This document shows positions 34,471-43,787 of a DNA stretch of 54,983 nt, piece after piece. How positions within the stretch are numbered: position 1 is the stretch's first letter; the number at the start of each line of letters is the position of its first letter. The translations under genes and the position numbers were made by a program. The notes under the pieces were generated by a model. It saw only the letters and a program-made list of their open reading frames with translations. It was not told where the DNA came from and made no database searches. The DNA is from an uncultured Erysipelotrichaceae bacterium (GTDB lineage Bacteria > Bacillota_I > Bacilli_A > Erysipelotrichales > Erysipelotrichaceae): positions 1-54,983 of the forward strand of contig CANDJN010000012.1 in NCBI GenBank assembly GCA_947385085.1, written 5' to 3'.

Positions 34471-35247
34471 ATGAAAATGAGCGAACGGCTTGGCGATGTC
34501 AGAAAAACAATTACTGGCTTTCTTACCATGGCAATATTTGTGGCGGTAATCTTTTTTGCCGGAATATGGTATGCCGGCAGAAATGGTGAACCGAAAATCA
34601 CCACTACTACCATTCTGAATCAGCTTCAGGAAGCGAATGAATTAACAACGATGGAGTATCATTATACCAAGGTCGGCGAATTTGAAAATTCGTTAAATAT
34701 CAACGGCTGGGATATACCGCTAACGCGCAAGAGCTTTTTATTGACCTATCAAGGGGAGCTCAAAGCCGGTGTGGATATGTCAAAGGCAAAAGTGGATATT
34801 AAGGATCATGTCATTACCATAACATTGCCGGAAATAGAAATCTTAAGCAACGCTATTGATGAAAGCAGTATTGAGGTATACGATGAATCCCGCAATATTT
34901 TTAATCCGATCAAAATTGAGGATTATACGACGTTTGCGACCAAGCAGAAGCAGATGGTGGAGGAAGAAGCGATTGAGAACGGAATTTATTCTCAGGCGGC
35001 GACCAAAGCGCAGGATGCAATTACCAAGCTGTTAAATCTGATTCCTGATGTAGCGCAGAATTATACGGTTCAAGTGAAATTTGAAACGGCCGAAGAAGAA
35101 CATAAAGAAGATTCAAAAGATGAACCAACAGAGAAGCAAGTGGAACCATCAAAGAAGAAAGACAAAGAAACCACGCAAGATTCGCAAAAAGAACCGACCA
35201 AAGAGCCGGATAGAAATGAGAGTGAAGAAGTCGGGAGTGAGATTTAA
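34471..35247 (+). CDS. DUF4230 membrane-anchored protein with charged tail
   Basis: A 258-aa protein. A single signal-anchor helix (about residues 13-33) is followed by the DUF4230 domain (TTTTILNQLQEANELTTMEY, then alternating strands, then AATKAQDAITKLLNLI). The last ~60 residues are an unstructured Lys/Glu/Pro-rich tail. The bulk should lie outside the membrane. The start at 34471 is set by the promoter just upstream. Family function unknown. Confidence 0.8.
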   Translation: MKMSERLGDVRKTITGFLTMAIFVAVIFFAGIWYAGRNGEPKITTTTILNQLQEANELTTMEYHYTKVGEFENSLNINGWDIPLTRKSFLLTYQGELKAGVDMSKAKVDIKDHVITITLPEIEILSNAIDESSIEVYDESRNIFNPIKIEDYTTFATKQKQMVEEEAIENGIYSQAATKAQDAITKLLNLIPDVAQNYTVQVKFETAEEEHKEDSKDEPTEKQVEPSKKKDKETTQDSQKEPTKEPDRNESEEVGSEI

Positions 35248-35283
35248 CAAATCCGCTATTTGAATGTGAATGTATATACAATA

Positions 35284-35315
35284 AAAAAATCGTATCATTG
35301 GGATACGTTTTTTTT
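35284..35315. terminator. Bidirectional terminator between DUF4230 gene and pgeF
   Basis: CGTATC (35291-35296) pairs with GATACG (35302-35307). It is flanked by an A-run on the left and eight T's on the right, so it can stop transcription from both sides. Confidence 0.85.
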
Positions 35316-35381
35316 ATAAATAATGGAATGTCCAAATAGAATGCATCTATTCTATAAGGAAATATCTTAAAGAAAGCATTA

Positions 35382-36140
35382 TCATCCTTTTTGTACAATA
35401 AAGCTCAGATGGCGTCCACATTGATGATCACGGCGATAAGAGAAGAATGATTCGTTTTTCGCAAAGGTATCGTTTTTATCAATAGTGATATTTTCCTTTA
35501 ACACCCCGCCGCGCAGCAGCATTTCTTGATTTAAACCCTTGTTATCAACGAGCGCTTTTTCATCATTTTTAAAGCGAATAAAAGGGGAAACGTCAAACGG
35601 TAATGCCCGTAGCTTTTCAACCACTTCCATTCCTACCTCAAAGCTGTGAGCGGCAATGGCAGGACCGATATAAGCATGGAGATGCTTGGGATTACAGCCT
35701 TCCTCGTGAATTAAGGTATGAAGCGTTTTTGCGGTGATTTGCTTTACCGTACCCATCCATCCGGAATGAATCGCACAGATGAGCTTTTCCATCGGATCAT
35801 AGAGTAGAATCGGTACACAATCGGCAGTGAATACCCCTAGTAAAAGGTTAATTTCTCGCGTATACAAAGCATCACAATCCATAATGGCATTTTGCGTGCT
35901 GAACGCACCACATCCGGCATCTTTCTCACTGATTTTTGCGATATGATCGGAATGGGTTTGATTAGCAAATACAAAACGATCAAGCGGCAAGTGAATATGT
36001 TTGCCTAACTGGCGGCGATTTTCAATGATCGCACTAAGATCACCCCCGCAATGCAATGCCATATTATTATATTCCGGTTGATTTTGATCACGCAGTGTCG
36101 TACCGGCGATCAAAGCTGAATGATTTTTCCAAATAATCAT
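35382..36140 (-). CDS. pgeF: PgeF/YlmD-type laccase-fold protein (peptidoglycan editing factor)
   Basis: A 252-aa protein of the YfiH/YlmD/LACC1 family, described as purine nucleoside phosphorylase/adenosine deaminase and as a peptidoglycan editing factor. The metal and catalytic motifs are visible: ANQTHSDHI (His), TADCVPILLYDP (Cys) and AIHSGWMGTVKQI (His), then YIGPAIAAHSFEVG. The start MIIWKN at 36140 follows GAAGGG on the minus strand; an upstream in-frame ATG at 36203 adds a non-conserved extension. Confidence 0.9.
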   Translation of the reverse strand: MIIWKNHSALIAGTTLRDQNQPEYNNMALHCGGDLSAIIENRRQLGKHIHLPLDRFVFANQTHSDHIAKISEKDAGCGAFSTQNAIMDCDALYTREINLLLGVFTADCVPILLYDPMEKLICAIHSGWMGTVKQITAKTLHTLIHEEGCNPKHLHAYIGPAIAAHSFEVGMEVVEKLRALPFDVSPFIRFKNDEKALVDNKGLNQEMLLRGGVLKENITIDKNDTFAKNESFFSYRRDHQCGRHLSFIVQKG

Positions 36141-36375
36141 GCGAAGCCCTTCTTTCCCATTTATTTTATGCATGAGGTTAATTAAAGTATATCGCTTTCT
36201 CATTCAATTGTATAGAAATTTTATGCGAATCGCTGATCATTTTGTACTGCAGCAGGGAAAGTAAAGGAAAACGATGATAATTAAGAGTGAAAGAAGGAAA
36301 AAAGATGCAAAAGGTATTTTGGACAGTAAGGATTGTATTGTGTTAAAATATGGACAAGGTAAAGGATGATCAAAT

Positions 36376-37704
36376 GTGAAAGAGGAATTTTTACAGCGCA
36401 TGGAAGCGATGCTTATGGAGGAATATCCGATATTTTTGAATACGCTGGATCAACCGCGTTTTCGCGGCGTGCGCTTGAATACATTAAAAATAGATCAGCA
36501 GCGATTTCAACAGCTTTTCCCCTATGCGTTAAAGCCAACACCCTTTTGTCCCAATGCCTATTATCTTGAACATGATGTTAAGCAGATTGGCAATCATCCG
36601 CTGCATATGAGCGGCGCCATGTATCTACAGGAGCCCAGTGCGAGCAGTGCCGTGGAAATACTGGACGTTAAAGAAGGGGATTGGGTATTGGATTTATGTG
36701 CAGCTCCGGGAGGAAAAAGCACGCAAATAGCCGAAAAGCTTGCTCATCAAGGCTTGCTTATTGCCAATGAAATTGACGCACAGCGCGCCCAAGTTTTGAT
36801 GTCAAACTTAGAACGCATGGGATTTGGCGAGGTGATCGTAACCAACTCACATCCGCACATGCTATGCCAGACATGCCGCGGCTGGTTTGATAAAGTGCTC
36901 GTTGATGCGCCATGTTCCGGAGAAGGGATGATGAAAAAACACGATGAAGCGGCGCGCGGGTGGAGTTTGGAGAATATTCATGCCTGTGCCAAACGACAAT
37001 TAGAAATCCTATTGGATGCGGTTGATGCGCTGAAGGATCAAGGATTCCTTGTATACTCTACGTGTACGTATGCGCAGGAAGAAAATGAAGCGGTCGTTTT
37101 ACAGCTTTTGGCTAAGCGAAGTGATTTGGTTCTGGTTGACTGCGGTGTAGAGTTCGGTCGCCAAGGCATCCCTTATGATGACTTGGATGTCAGTAAAATA
37201 AGGCGTATTTTTCCGATGGATCAGGGAGAAGGACACTTCATCGCCAAATTTCAAAAGATCGTGCCGACATCATCAAGTCGCATCCTATATAAATCATCAC
37301 AGCCATTGGCAAAATCATATCGTGAACAACTGGAGTCCATCCTTGCGATGCCAAAGGGGCATTATGAGATTCATCACGACAAGGTATATTATCGAAGGGA
37401 ATCGTTTCTAGACTTAAAAAACATTCGGGTGCTAAGACAGGGAATCTTATGCGGTATTATCAAAAAGCAGCGTCTGGAGCCACATCATCATCTATTCATG
37501 AGTTCCTATCTGCGACCTTATTTCCATCAAATCTGCGAGGTTGACGATGAAAACTGGCGACGTTATCAGGGAGGGGAGGAGCTTGGGATTTCAGGATATC
37601 AAGGTTACACTGGTATCGTATGGAATTCCTTGATGGTAGGATTTGCGAAAGGTAATAATATGGTATTAAAAAACAAGTATCCTAAGGGATTAAGGAGAAA
37701 ATAA
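36376..37704 (+). CDS. RsmF-type rRNA (cytosine-5-)-methyltransferase
   Basis: A 442-aa protein of the NOL1/NOP2/Sun family. The SAM-binding loop LDLCAAPGGKSTQIAEK is near residue 108, motif IV DAPCSGEGMM near 178 and motif VI STCTYAQEEN near 227, giving both conserved cysteines. The C-terminal part matches the RsmF/YebU-type RNA-binding domain. Start is GTG at 36376 with AAAGG upstream. It methylates 16S rRNA in characterised relatives. Confidence 0.9.
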   Translation: MKEEFLQRMEAMLMEEYPIFLNTLDQPRFRGVRLNTLKIDQQRFQQLFPYALKPTPFCPNAYYLEHDVKQIGNHPLHMSGAMYLQEPSASSAVEILDVKEGDWVLDLCAAPGGKSTQIAEKLAHQGLLIANEIDAQRAQVLMSNLERMGFGEVIVTNSHPHMLCQTCRGWFDKVLVDAPCSGEGMMKKHDEAARGWSLENIHACAKRQLEILLDAVDALKDQGFLVYSTCTYAQEENEAVVLQLLAKRSDLVLVDCGVEFGRQGIPYDDLDVSKIRRIFPMDQGEGHFIAKFQKIVPTSSSRILYKSSQPLAKSYREQLESILAMPKGHYEIHHDKVYYRRESFLDLKNIRVLRQGILCGIIKKQRLEPHHHLFMSSYLRPYFHQICEVDDENWRRYQGGEELGISGYQGYTGIVWNSLMVGFAKGNNMVLKNKYPKGLRRK

Positions 37705-37758
37705 TGGCGTTTATAGAAATTTGCATATATTTACAACACACGATCGTAAAAAACATGA

Positions 37759-37764
37759 TATAAT
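37759..37764 (+). promoter_or_regulatory. Extended -10 upstream of the DUF4272 gene
   Basis: TGATATAAT (37756-37764) is an extended -10 element lying inside the longest possible reading frame of the following gene. If used, translation must begin at GTG 37784 or ATG 37799. Confidence 0.5.
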
Positions 37765-37798
37765 AGTGCAGTTAACAAAGGACGTGAATGATATAAAA

Positions 37799-39010
37799 AT
37801 GGTAACGGAAATCTTATCTTTTTATACACCATATACTGATGTCGGCAGGATGAAAAAAGCATTGACACGAGTTTTACAGGATGAAATCACAGCGTTGGAA
37901 CAAACAGCGCAGGGTTTTCATGTGAAACTGCGTGGTGATGAGTATTTGGAAATTCCGTATGTGACGATGGACATGGATCCGAAAATGTTCCAAATGCAGA
38001 TTCAGAAGCTTTATGTATCCAGTGCTAAATTGCCATGTCACGATCCTTTTATCAAGCAGAATTTGTTATATCAAATTGCATTATTTCGAGCAGCCTATGT
38101 GCTGACGTTTAATTATGAACCGAACAAGCGCAATGAAAAGATTTTACCGCTAATGGAAATAGCCGATGTGATGGATGCGCTTATTTTCTGGGAAACCGGA
38201 GATATTTCTGATAGCTATGGTGATATTATCTTAAATAAGCAGGGGAAATGCGAGATAACGGTATTCAATCCTGTCGATGGCTTTGACATCACCAATAAGG
38301 CATTGGGGCTGAGTGAACAACAGATGAAACGGATTCATCATTCACTCAGCGTGCTGCGCTATAAAGGAATTTACGCTCCTACCAATATTGCTCCCCCCTT
38401 CGATGAGGAGATGTACGTATACCAAGACAAAGCGGAAATCGCCAAGCGTGCTATTGCCTGTATGCTGTTGGGAATGTATACGAATTATCTGTTAACACAT
38501 CAGGGAAATTCCCTGCTGGCTTATGAAAATATCGAGAATATGATTCGCTTGTATCAGGCATCACCATATTTTACGATTAAAGAAATTGAGTATTTAAATG
38601 ATCGTATGCCTAAGCAGGAAGATGTGGCAATGTATCGAGGATATTGTGAATGTGCTTACACCTTGTTATGGGCAATTGGGATCACAAAAACGTTGTATTT
38701 CCCCAGTGCCATCTGTGATAATGGAATGGTAGTAAAAAGCATATTGGCTTATGATTCGACGGAAAGACTGATTAAACATGCGAGATTGCGCGATAAGAGT
38801 GAATTGTTGGATGCACTGGATCTGGTTCAGCGATATGCGTGGGCATGTCAGGATGCTGGGAAATTGGGCTTTTTAATGCCAGCCGGTTTATTATATGATG
38901 TGGTACAGATGCGTTATCGTACATTGAACTGGATGGTATCAAAGCAGGATACAAACTGGGATGATGTAAAGCCGGTGATTAAATCACTGCGATTGAAGGG
39001 GAAGTTTTAA
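37799..39010 (+). CDS. DUF4272 protein
   Basis: A 403-aa protein whose C-terminal half fits DUF4272: RIHHSLSVLRYKGIYAP, KAEIAKRAIACMLLG, CAYTLLWAIGITKTLYFP, YAWACQDAG and MRYRTLNWMVSKQDTNWDDV. The reading frame extends upstream to TTG 37721, but a likely promoter within it favours GTG 37784 or ATG 37799. None has an ideal Shine-Dalgarno, so the start is uncertain. The function of the family is unknown. Confidence 0.72.
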   Translation: MVTEILSFYTPYTDVGRMKKALTRVLQDEITALEQTAQGFHVKLRGDEYLEIPYVTMDMDPKMFQMQIQKLYVSSAKLPCHDPFIKQNLLYQIALFRAAYVLTFNYEPNKRNEKILPLMEIADVMDALIFWETGDISDSYGDIILNKQGKCEITVFNPVDGFDITNKALGLSEQQMKRIHHSLSVLRYKGIYAPTNIAPPFDEEMYVYQDKAEIAKRAIACMLLGMYTNYLLTHQGNSLLAYENIENMIRLYQASPYFTIKEIEYLNDRMPKQEDVAMYRGYCECAYTLLWAIGITKTLYFPSAICDNGMVVKSILAYDSTERLIKHARLRDKSELLDALDLVQRYAWACQDAGKLGFLMPAGLLYDVVQMRYRTLNWMVSKQDTNWDDVKPVIKSLRLKGKF

Positions 39011-39147
39011 GGCACGGGAAACAGAGGGAAGAAGAGTTTGAGAGAAAGGGATTTGTAATAAATGAAAAACTTTCGATTAGGTAGTGCAACTTAGAAATTT
39101 GGTAAAACAACGATTTTTTTGAGTGATTGCCTTTATGCAAAACAAAC

Positions 39148-39190
39148 AAAAAAACGACCTCATTGGATACCCAGTCTGGTCGTTTTGTTA
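39148..39190. terminator. Terminator at the left edge of the accessory block
   Basis: AAAACGACC (39151-39159) pairs with GGTCGTTTT (39178-39186), with A's before and T's after. It can act in both directions and separates the DUF4272 gene from the accessory block. Confidence 0.75.
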
Positions 39191-39356
39191 TGTTTAAGTA
39201 CCGGAATGTTATAGAGGGTGAATGGATATGTCAAGAAAAATGTGTAAGAAAATTTAAAAAGATTAAATTACTATATGAGATAAAGGACACAGATGGCTTA
39301 ATCGGATTGGATCTTAATAAATCTCATATCTCATTTGTATTTTATTCGTACTACTC
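39191..39356. other. Intergenic stretch at left edge of accessory block
   Basis: AT-rich sequence with an imperfect inverted repeat ATATGAGATA (near 39273) / ATCTCATAT (near 39323). This is possibly the 3' end of the minus-strand transcript. I see no gene, integrase or att-like repeat here. Confidence 0.35.
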
Positions 39357-40631
39357 TTATTCCTTTAGCATTATTCTCAAGATTTCTTTATCAGTTTCAA
39401 GCATACCGTTGCGAGCAAGCATCGCAATATTTTCAATCGTTTCTTCAACACCTTTGGTAATGATGCCATCTCCGCCATGAAACTCGCTTCCGTGCATATA
39501 CATATTCATAGCGAGGATTCCTGATTCAACGGCAGAAGCTATTTTCGCAGCACAGGAGGCTTTTGCCCCGTCGCACACAACACCGGAGTTAATCGCCAAT
39601 GCATTCACGATTGTATGAGCGATTTCGGTAAATTGACCTCCGTATAAGTATGTAATACCTGCCCCGGCTCCACAGCCTGCACTGATCGCCCCACAATAAG
39701 CTGACAGACAACCGATCCCGCTTTTAAGATGAATCGTAACCAAGTTTGAGATTAAAAGCGCCCGATAAAGTTGTTCTTTTGAAGCATTCAGTTCTTTAGC
39801 ATATACGATAACCGGTAGAGAGGCAGTCATGCCTTGATTACCACTACCGGAATTTATGACAACCGGCAATTCGCATCCATTCATTCTTGCATCTGAACCG
39901 GCCGCTGCCCAAGCTCTTGCACGATTTGAAACGGAATTACCATTGCATTTAAGTAATATCTTGCCGATAGAGGCGCCCCAGTTTCCTGACAGCCCCTCTT
40001 TTGCGATGGTCGTATTAAATTCAATTTGTCTGTTAAGGATGTTTTTAATATCATCGTTTAAGGAAACATTATGCGCATAGTCAACGATACTCTCAATTGT
40101 CATAAAACTCCGATCATCGTTTTGTTTTTTCACAGGGGTGTTTTCGGCACTGTAAAGAACTTTGTTATTTTTCAAAATGCGGGTAATATTTATATGCCCG
40201 TCGAGTAATTCAACCTCGGCTGTTCTGTTATTTGCCTCGGCTTTGATTACGATTTCAAAAGTTCTTTCTGAAGCCGACTGTCTGATTATAAGCTCAACTC
40301 GTTTTAAGTAGCTTTTCAATGCCATGAGTTGTTCCTTTGTCACATCGGAAAGTACTTCCAATTTTTTATCGGGATTGCCCCCTATAAAGCCAAGGGCAAC
40401 CGCAGTTTTAATTCCGCGCATTCCACCGGTATGAGGAACAATAACACTCTTAACATTTTTGATAATATTACCGCTGACTGTTATAGTTGCTTTTTCCGGA
40501 AGCGTTCCCAGTATTTTCTTCGCAACCGCCGCCGCATAGGCAAGTGATATTGGCTCCGTACATCCTAATGCGGGGATCAGCTCATCCTTTAAAACAGTAA
40601 GGTAACTTTGTTGTATATTATCGTCTAACAT
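39357..40631 (-). CDS. cyuA: CyuA/YhaM-type L-cysteine desulfidase
   Basis: A 424-aa protein of the UPF0597/L-cysteine desulfidase family, which breaks down cysteine to pyruvate, ammonia and sulfide using a [4Fe-4S] cluster. The family start is clear: ELIPALGCTEPISLAYAAA with Cys24. Downstream cysteines sit in SGIGCLSAYCGAISAGCGAGAG and VVCDGAKASCAAKI, the expected cluster region. INSGSGNQGMTASLPV is also family-typical. It lies 60 nt after the M16C protease gene on the same strand. Some relatives are serine dehydratase-like, so substrate is inferred. Confidence 0.88.
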   Translation of the reverse strand: MLDDNIQQSYLTVLKDELIPALGCTEPISLAYAAAVAKKILGTLPEKATITVSGNIIKNVKSVIVPHTGGMRGIKTAVALGFIGGNPDKKLEVLSDVTKEQLMALKSYLKRVELIIRQSASERTFEIVIKAEANNRTAEVELLDGHINITRILKNNKVLYSAENTPVKKQNDDRSFMTIESIVDYAHNVSLNDDIKNILNRQIEFNTTIAKEGLSGNWGASIGKILLKCNGNSVSNRARAWAAAGSDARMNGCELPVVINSGSGNQGMTASLPVIVYAKELNASKEQLYRALLISNLVTIHLKSGIGCLSAYCGAISAGCGAGAGITYLYGGQFTEIAHTIVNALAINSGVVCDGAKASCAAKIASAVESGILAMNMYMHGSEFHGGDGIITKGVEETIENIAMLARNGMLETDKEILRIMLKE

Positions 40632-40691
40632 AAATTTTCTCCTTGCTTATCAGCACAATTGCCATAATACGATCGGCCGTCAAATCTGATC

Positions 40692-43568
40692 TTATAATAA
40701 CTGCGTTTTAATCAAATCACACTCGCGTAAATTGTTCGTACCTCCGACAACACAAACCGTGCCCGAATCAACAATCTTATCCATCAAATCACAAAGGTTC
40801 AAAATATCATCAATTGTAGTATCAAGAACTGATTCTCTCATTGCACACAGATCACTATGGGTGATTTCGGAAAAATATCTGTCATCGCCAACCTGAGCCA
40901 TCATACCGGGTGTGAGCAAAGGATCAATTCCGGCAATTGTACCAAGAATGATATCAGTGAGATCTGACTTATTGGAGAGTATGTTTTTAATATACTTATT
41001 TGTCGCTTTAAATGTTGCAAGAGAACCAGCGGGATTCGGATCCCGGTAAGTATAGAACGTCACTGCACCACTGTCGGAGAACCTCAGTCCTGTTCCATAA
41101 GCACCGCCTTTGACACGAATTTCATTCCAGAGATAGTCAAGCGAAAGAAGCTGAGAAAGCACCTTTTGAGGTCCTGTCGCTTTTATACCGAGTCTGCTCA
41201 AATGGTTTGCGCTGACAGCATACCCAATCGAGGAAGGGATTTCAATACCTTGCGAAGATACATTACTCAAAGCAAACAAGCACTCAGAAACTTTTTCATC
41301 GCCCTGTGGGAACGCAGCACGAATTTGCGATGCAACTGCTTTATCCTTCTTACCGCTGATGGACACAATCAGGCCGTTTTGTGTGAATATTTGATTACAT
41401 AGATTCTTTAATGTTGCAGGCAGCTCGGCTGCTAAATTATCAAAATCCTTGAGAACTGACTCAAGGTAGCGAAACAGCCCCATACCGCTTGTTGCATCCT
41501 CTATAACACCGGCGGCGGTCAAAGAAGCATTCGCGCATTTGACAGCGAGCTGATGCCCTGAACTGATAAAACTCTGACGCATACTTTCAACTATCATGGC
41601 AAGAATGCTCTTAATACGCTTTGTATCATCAAATTTTGTATTCAAAAGAATTTCCGGTACAAGTTTAATAACCTTATTTGTCTTTTCAGCAAGGCAACTT
41701 ACTGAAACATGTGCATAAACCTTCGCTTTGTTTGAATCTGTAGCATTCTGATATGTTCTGACTTCAGCCGCAAAATTGCCAAGATCGCTCATAGCAAGAC
41801 GATTGATTTCTGCTGCGGAGTAATTCGCTGTCGGCATAGAGCAAAGAAGCGATATGGCAAGCTCTAATGGTGGCATTGCTTCTTTTGTAAAATCACCAAG
41901 CGGAAAATACAAGTTAAAATATTGAATTCCTTTGGTCGCAATCTCATGATAAATCGTATTTTCACAAATTTCGGTTGGAATTTCCCCGGGCTTGCGATTT
42001 ACATCAGAAAGAGCCAGCATTGGAATGGTGCTGAGTTCGGCGGCAGTATCCGCTCGTTTTTGCTTATCCCGCAAATTATTTAAACGTTCAATTATGATTT
42101 TTTTATTAGCCGCATTCATTGCCTCAAACTCAGCAGCTTCCTTTGCACGTCTTAACTGCGACGTTTCAGTTTCGTAGTCAACATCGGGATGAAGCAAAAG
42201 TGTCGCTTCGTTTTCGTTGTGAAGAAGCATATCATTTATAAGCTGTTCAAAATATCCATTTTCTAATTCTTCTCGCACAGAAGTAAAGAGTGCTTCTGAT
42301 TCAAGACCCGTTATAGGATCACCTTCATAATTCCAAGTTCCCAGACACGCAAGCGCCATTTGAATAGCTACAGGCGCCCAGCCGCTATTTCCTTCTCTTG
42401 CTTTGAACTGTGCATTGTCGATAATTGATTTCATACGATCTTTATCAATGCCGTTTTCTACAATTTCTGATAGAACCTTCTTTACCGTCACAAGGATTTC
42501 ATCCTTGTTCGCTTCGGTTATATTGCGAAATATGAAATAAAGCGAGGGTTGTATCATATCATTATTTACAAATGATTCAATGCTTTCGGCAAGACCTTTT
42601 TCAAGAATAGCCTTTGTTAAAGGGGAATCATTGTCCTTTGCGAGATAAGCAGTTAACAAATCAAATGCGATGCGTTTCTTAGTGTCGAGATAGTTTCCCA
42701 CAACAAAAGCTTTAACAAGAATACCCATCGTTTCTACAGGACTTCCTTCAGCAACAGGATAAGATACAGTTTTGCTGCAAGAGATAGCCCGTTCTTGTTT
42801 TTTAATTGTGATATTATAACCCTGCTTTGTATAAGTAAATAGATAATCATTAATAAGCGAAAGCAATTTATTAATCGGCATATCACCATCAAGGAAAATA
42901 TGTGCGTTGGACGGATGGTAAAACTTTTTATGCGTAGCAATAAAACGTTCATAAGTCAATTCTCCGATATGCTCAGGATGCCCACCGGATTCAAATCCAT
43001 AACAAGTATCAGGATAAAGAAGTTTATTCATTTCTGAAATTATGATAGTATTTACAGAGGTAAATGCGCCCTTCATCTCGTTGAAAACAACACCGTTTTT
43101 ATATGCACTTCCGTCATCCGAAATTTCAAAGTGCCATCCTTCTTGATCGAATATTTCACGTTGGCTGTAGATAAGCGGATGCAAAACTGCATCCATATAA
43201 ATACTTACAAGATTTTCAAAGTCCTTTTCATTGCGACTCGAAACAGGATACACGGTTTTATCAGGAAAGGTAAAGGCATTCAAAAATGTTTGTAATGAGC
43301 TTTTCAAAAGCACAACAAACGGCTCCTTAACCGGATATTTTTCTGAACCGTTCAATACAGAATGTTCAATAATATGAAAAACTCCTGTATCATCGCAAGG
43401 AGTTGTCCTAAAAGAAATGGCAAAAGTTTTATTTTCCTCCTGCCTTTCAAGCCAGGCTAGTTTTGTGCCGGCAGTAATATGTTCAAATTCATGCAATATA
43501 CCGTTTTGTTCTTTTATTCTTCTAGAGCGAACTAGCTTAAATCCGTTTATAATTTCATTAACTTTCAT
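40692..43568 (-). CDS. M16C metalloprotease (presequence-protease/PreP-like)
   Basis: A 958-aa zinc peptidase of the M16C family with both halves of the clamshell. The inverted zinc motif is His65-x-x-Glu68-His69 (FHIIEHSVLNGSEKYP). A distal Glu region lies in YMDAVLHPLIY and GVVFNEMKGAF. The Arg/Tyr substrate region in the C-terminal half reads GGAYGTGLRF. These enzymes degrade peptides up to about 60-70 residues. No signal peptide is visible, so it is probably cytoplasmic. The start at 43568 follows GGAGG on the minus strand. Confidence 0.92.
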   Translation of the reverse strand: MKVNEIINGFKLVRSRRIKEQNGILHEFEHITAGTKLAWLERQEENKTFAISFRTTPCDDTGVFHIIEHSVLNGSEKYPVKEPFVVLLKSSLQTFLNAFTFPDKTVYPVSSRNEKDFENLVSIYMDAVLHPLIYSQREIFDQEGWHFEISDDGSAYKNGVVFNEMKGAFTSVNTIIISEMNKLLYPDTCYGFESGGHPEHIGELTYERFIATHKKFYHPSNAHIFLDGDMPINKLLSLINDYLFTYTKQGYNITIKKQERAISCSKTVSYPVAEGSPVETMGILVKAFVVGNYLDTKKRIAFDLLTAYLAKDNDSPLTKAILEKGLAESIESFVNNDMIQPSLYFIFRNITEANKDEILVTVKKVLSEIVENGIDKDRMKSIIDNAQFKAREGNSGWAPVAIQMALACLGTWNYEGDPITGLESEALFTSVREELENGYFEQLINDMLLHNENEATLLLHPDVDYETETSQLRRAKEAAEFEAMNAANKKIIIERLNNLRDKQKRADTAAELSTIPMLALSDVNRKPGEIPTEICENTIYHEIATKGIQYFNLYFPLGDFTKEAMPPLELAISLLCSMPTANYSAAEINRLAMSDLGNFAAEVRTYQNATDSNKAKVYAHVSVSCLAEKTNKVIKLVPEILLNTKFDDTKRIKSILAMIVESMRQSFISSGHQLAVKCANASLTAAGVIEDATSGMGLFRYLESVLKDFDNLAAELPATLKNLCNQIFTQNGLIVSISGKKDKAVASQIRAAFPQGDEKVSECLFALSNVSSQGIEIPSSIGYAVSANHLSRLGIKATGPQKVLSQLLSLDYLWNEIRVKGGAYGTGLRFSDSGAVTFYTYRDPNPAGSLATFKATNKYIKNILSNKSDLTDIILGTIAGIDPLLTPGMMAQVGDDRYFSEITHSDLCAMRESVLDTTIDDILNLCDLMDKIVDSGTVCVVGGTNNLRECDLIKTQLL

Positions 43569-43726
43569 AAAATACCTCCGCAAACTGTATAGATTGATTG
43601 GATATATTCGCAATTTCCTCTTTCTGTCCGCAATCACTATTGCTTCTGTAAATCATATTATAACATAAGTAATGAAACAAAATATGTATAATATTTCATT
43701 ATAAAGTTCAAAAATTAAAGTTATAA

Positions 43727-43755
43727 TTGTAATAACCTTCTTCACATGCTATAAT
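43727..43755 (+). promoter_or_regulatory. Promoter of the AraC-type regulator
   Basis: TTGTAA (43727-43732), 17 bp, TATAAT (43750-43755). On the opposite strand TATAAT occurs at 43662-43657, a candidate -10 for the divergent protease operon without a clear -35. Confidence 0.6.
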
Positions 43756-43787
43756 GAATAAAAATTTCGTTCTGGAGTAAGCATAAA

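Noticed and set aside
39127..39480. Plus-strand 117-codon open frame
   Set aside because: It overlaps the end of the cysteine desulfidase gene and a terminator hairpin, and has no recognisable motif or ribosome-binding site.
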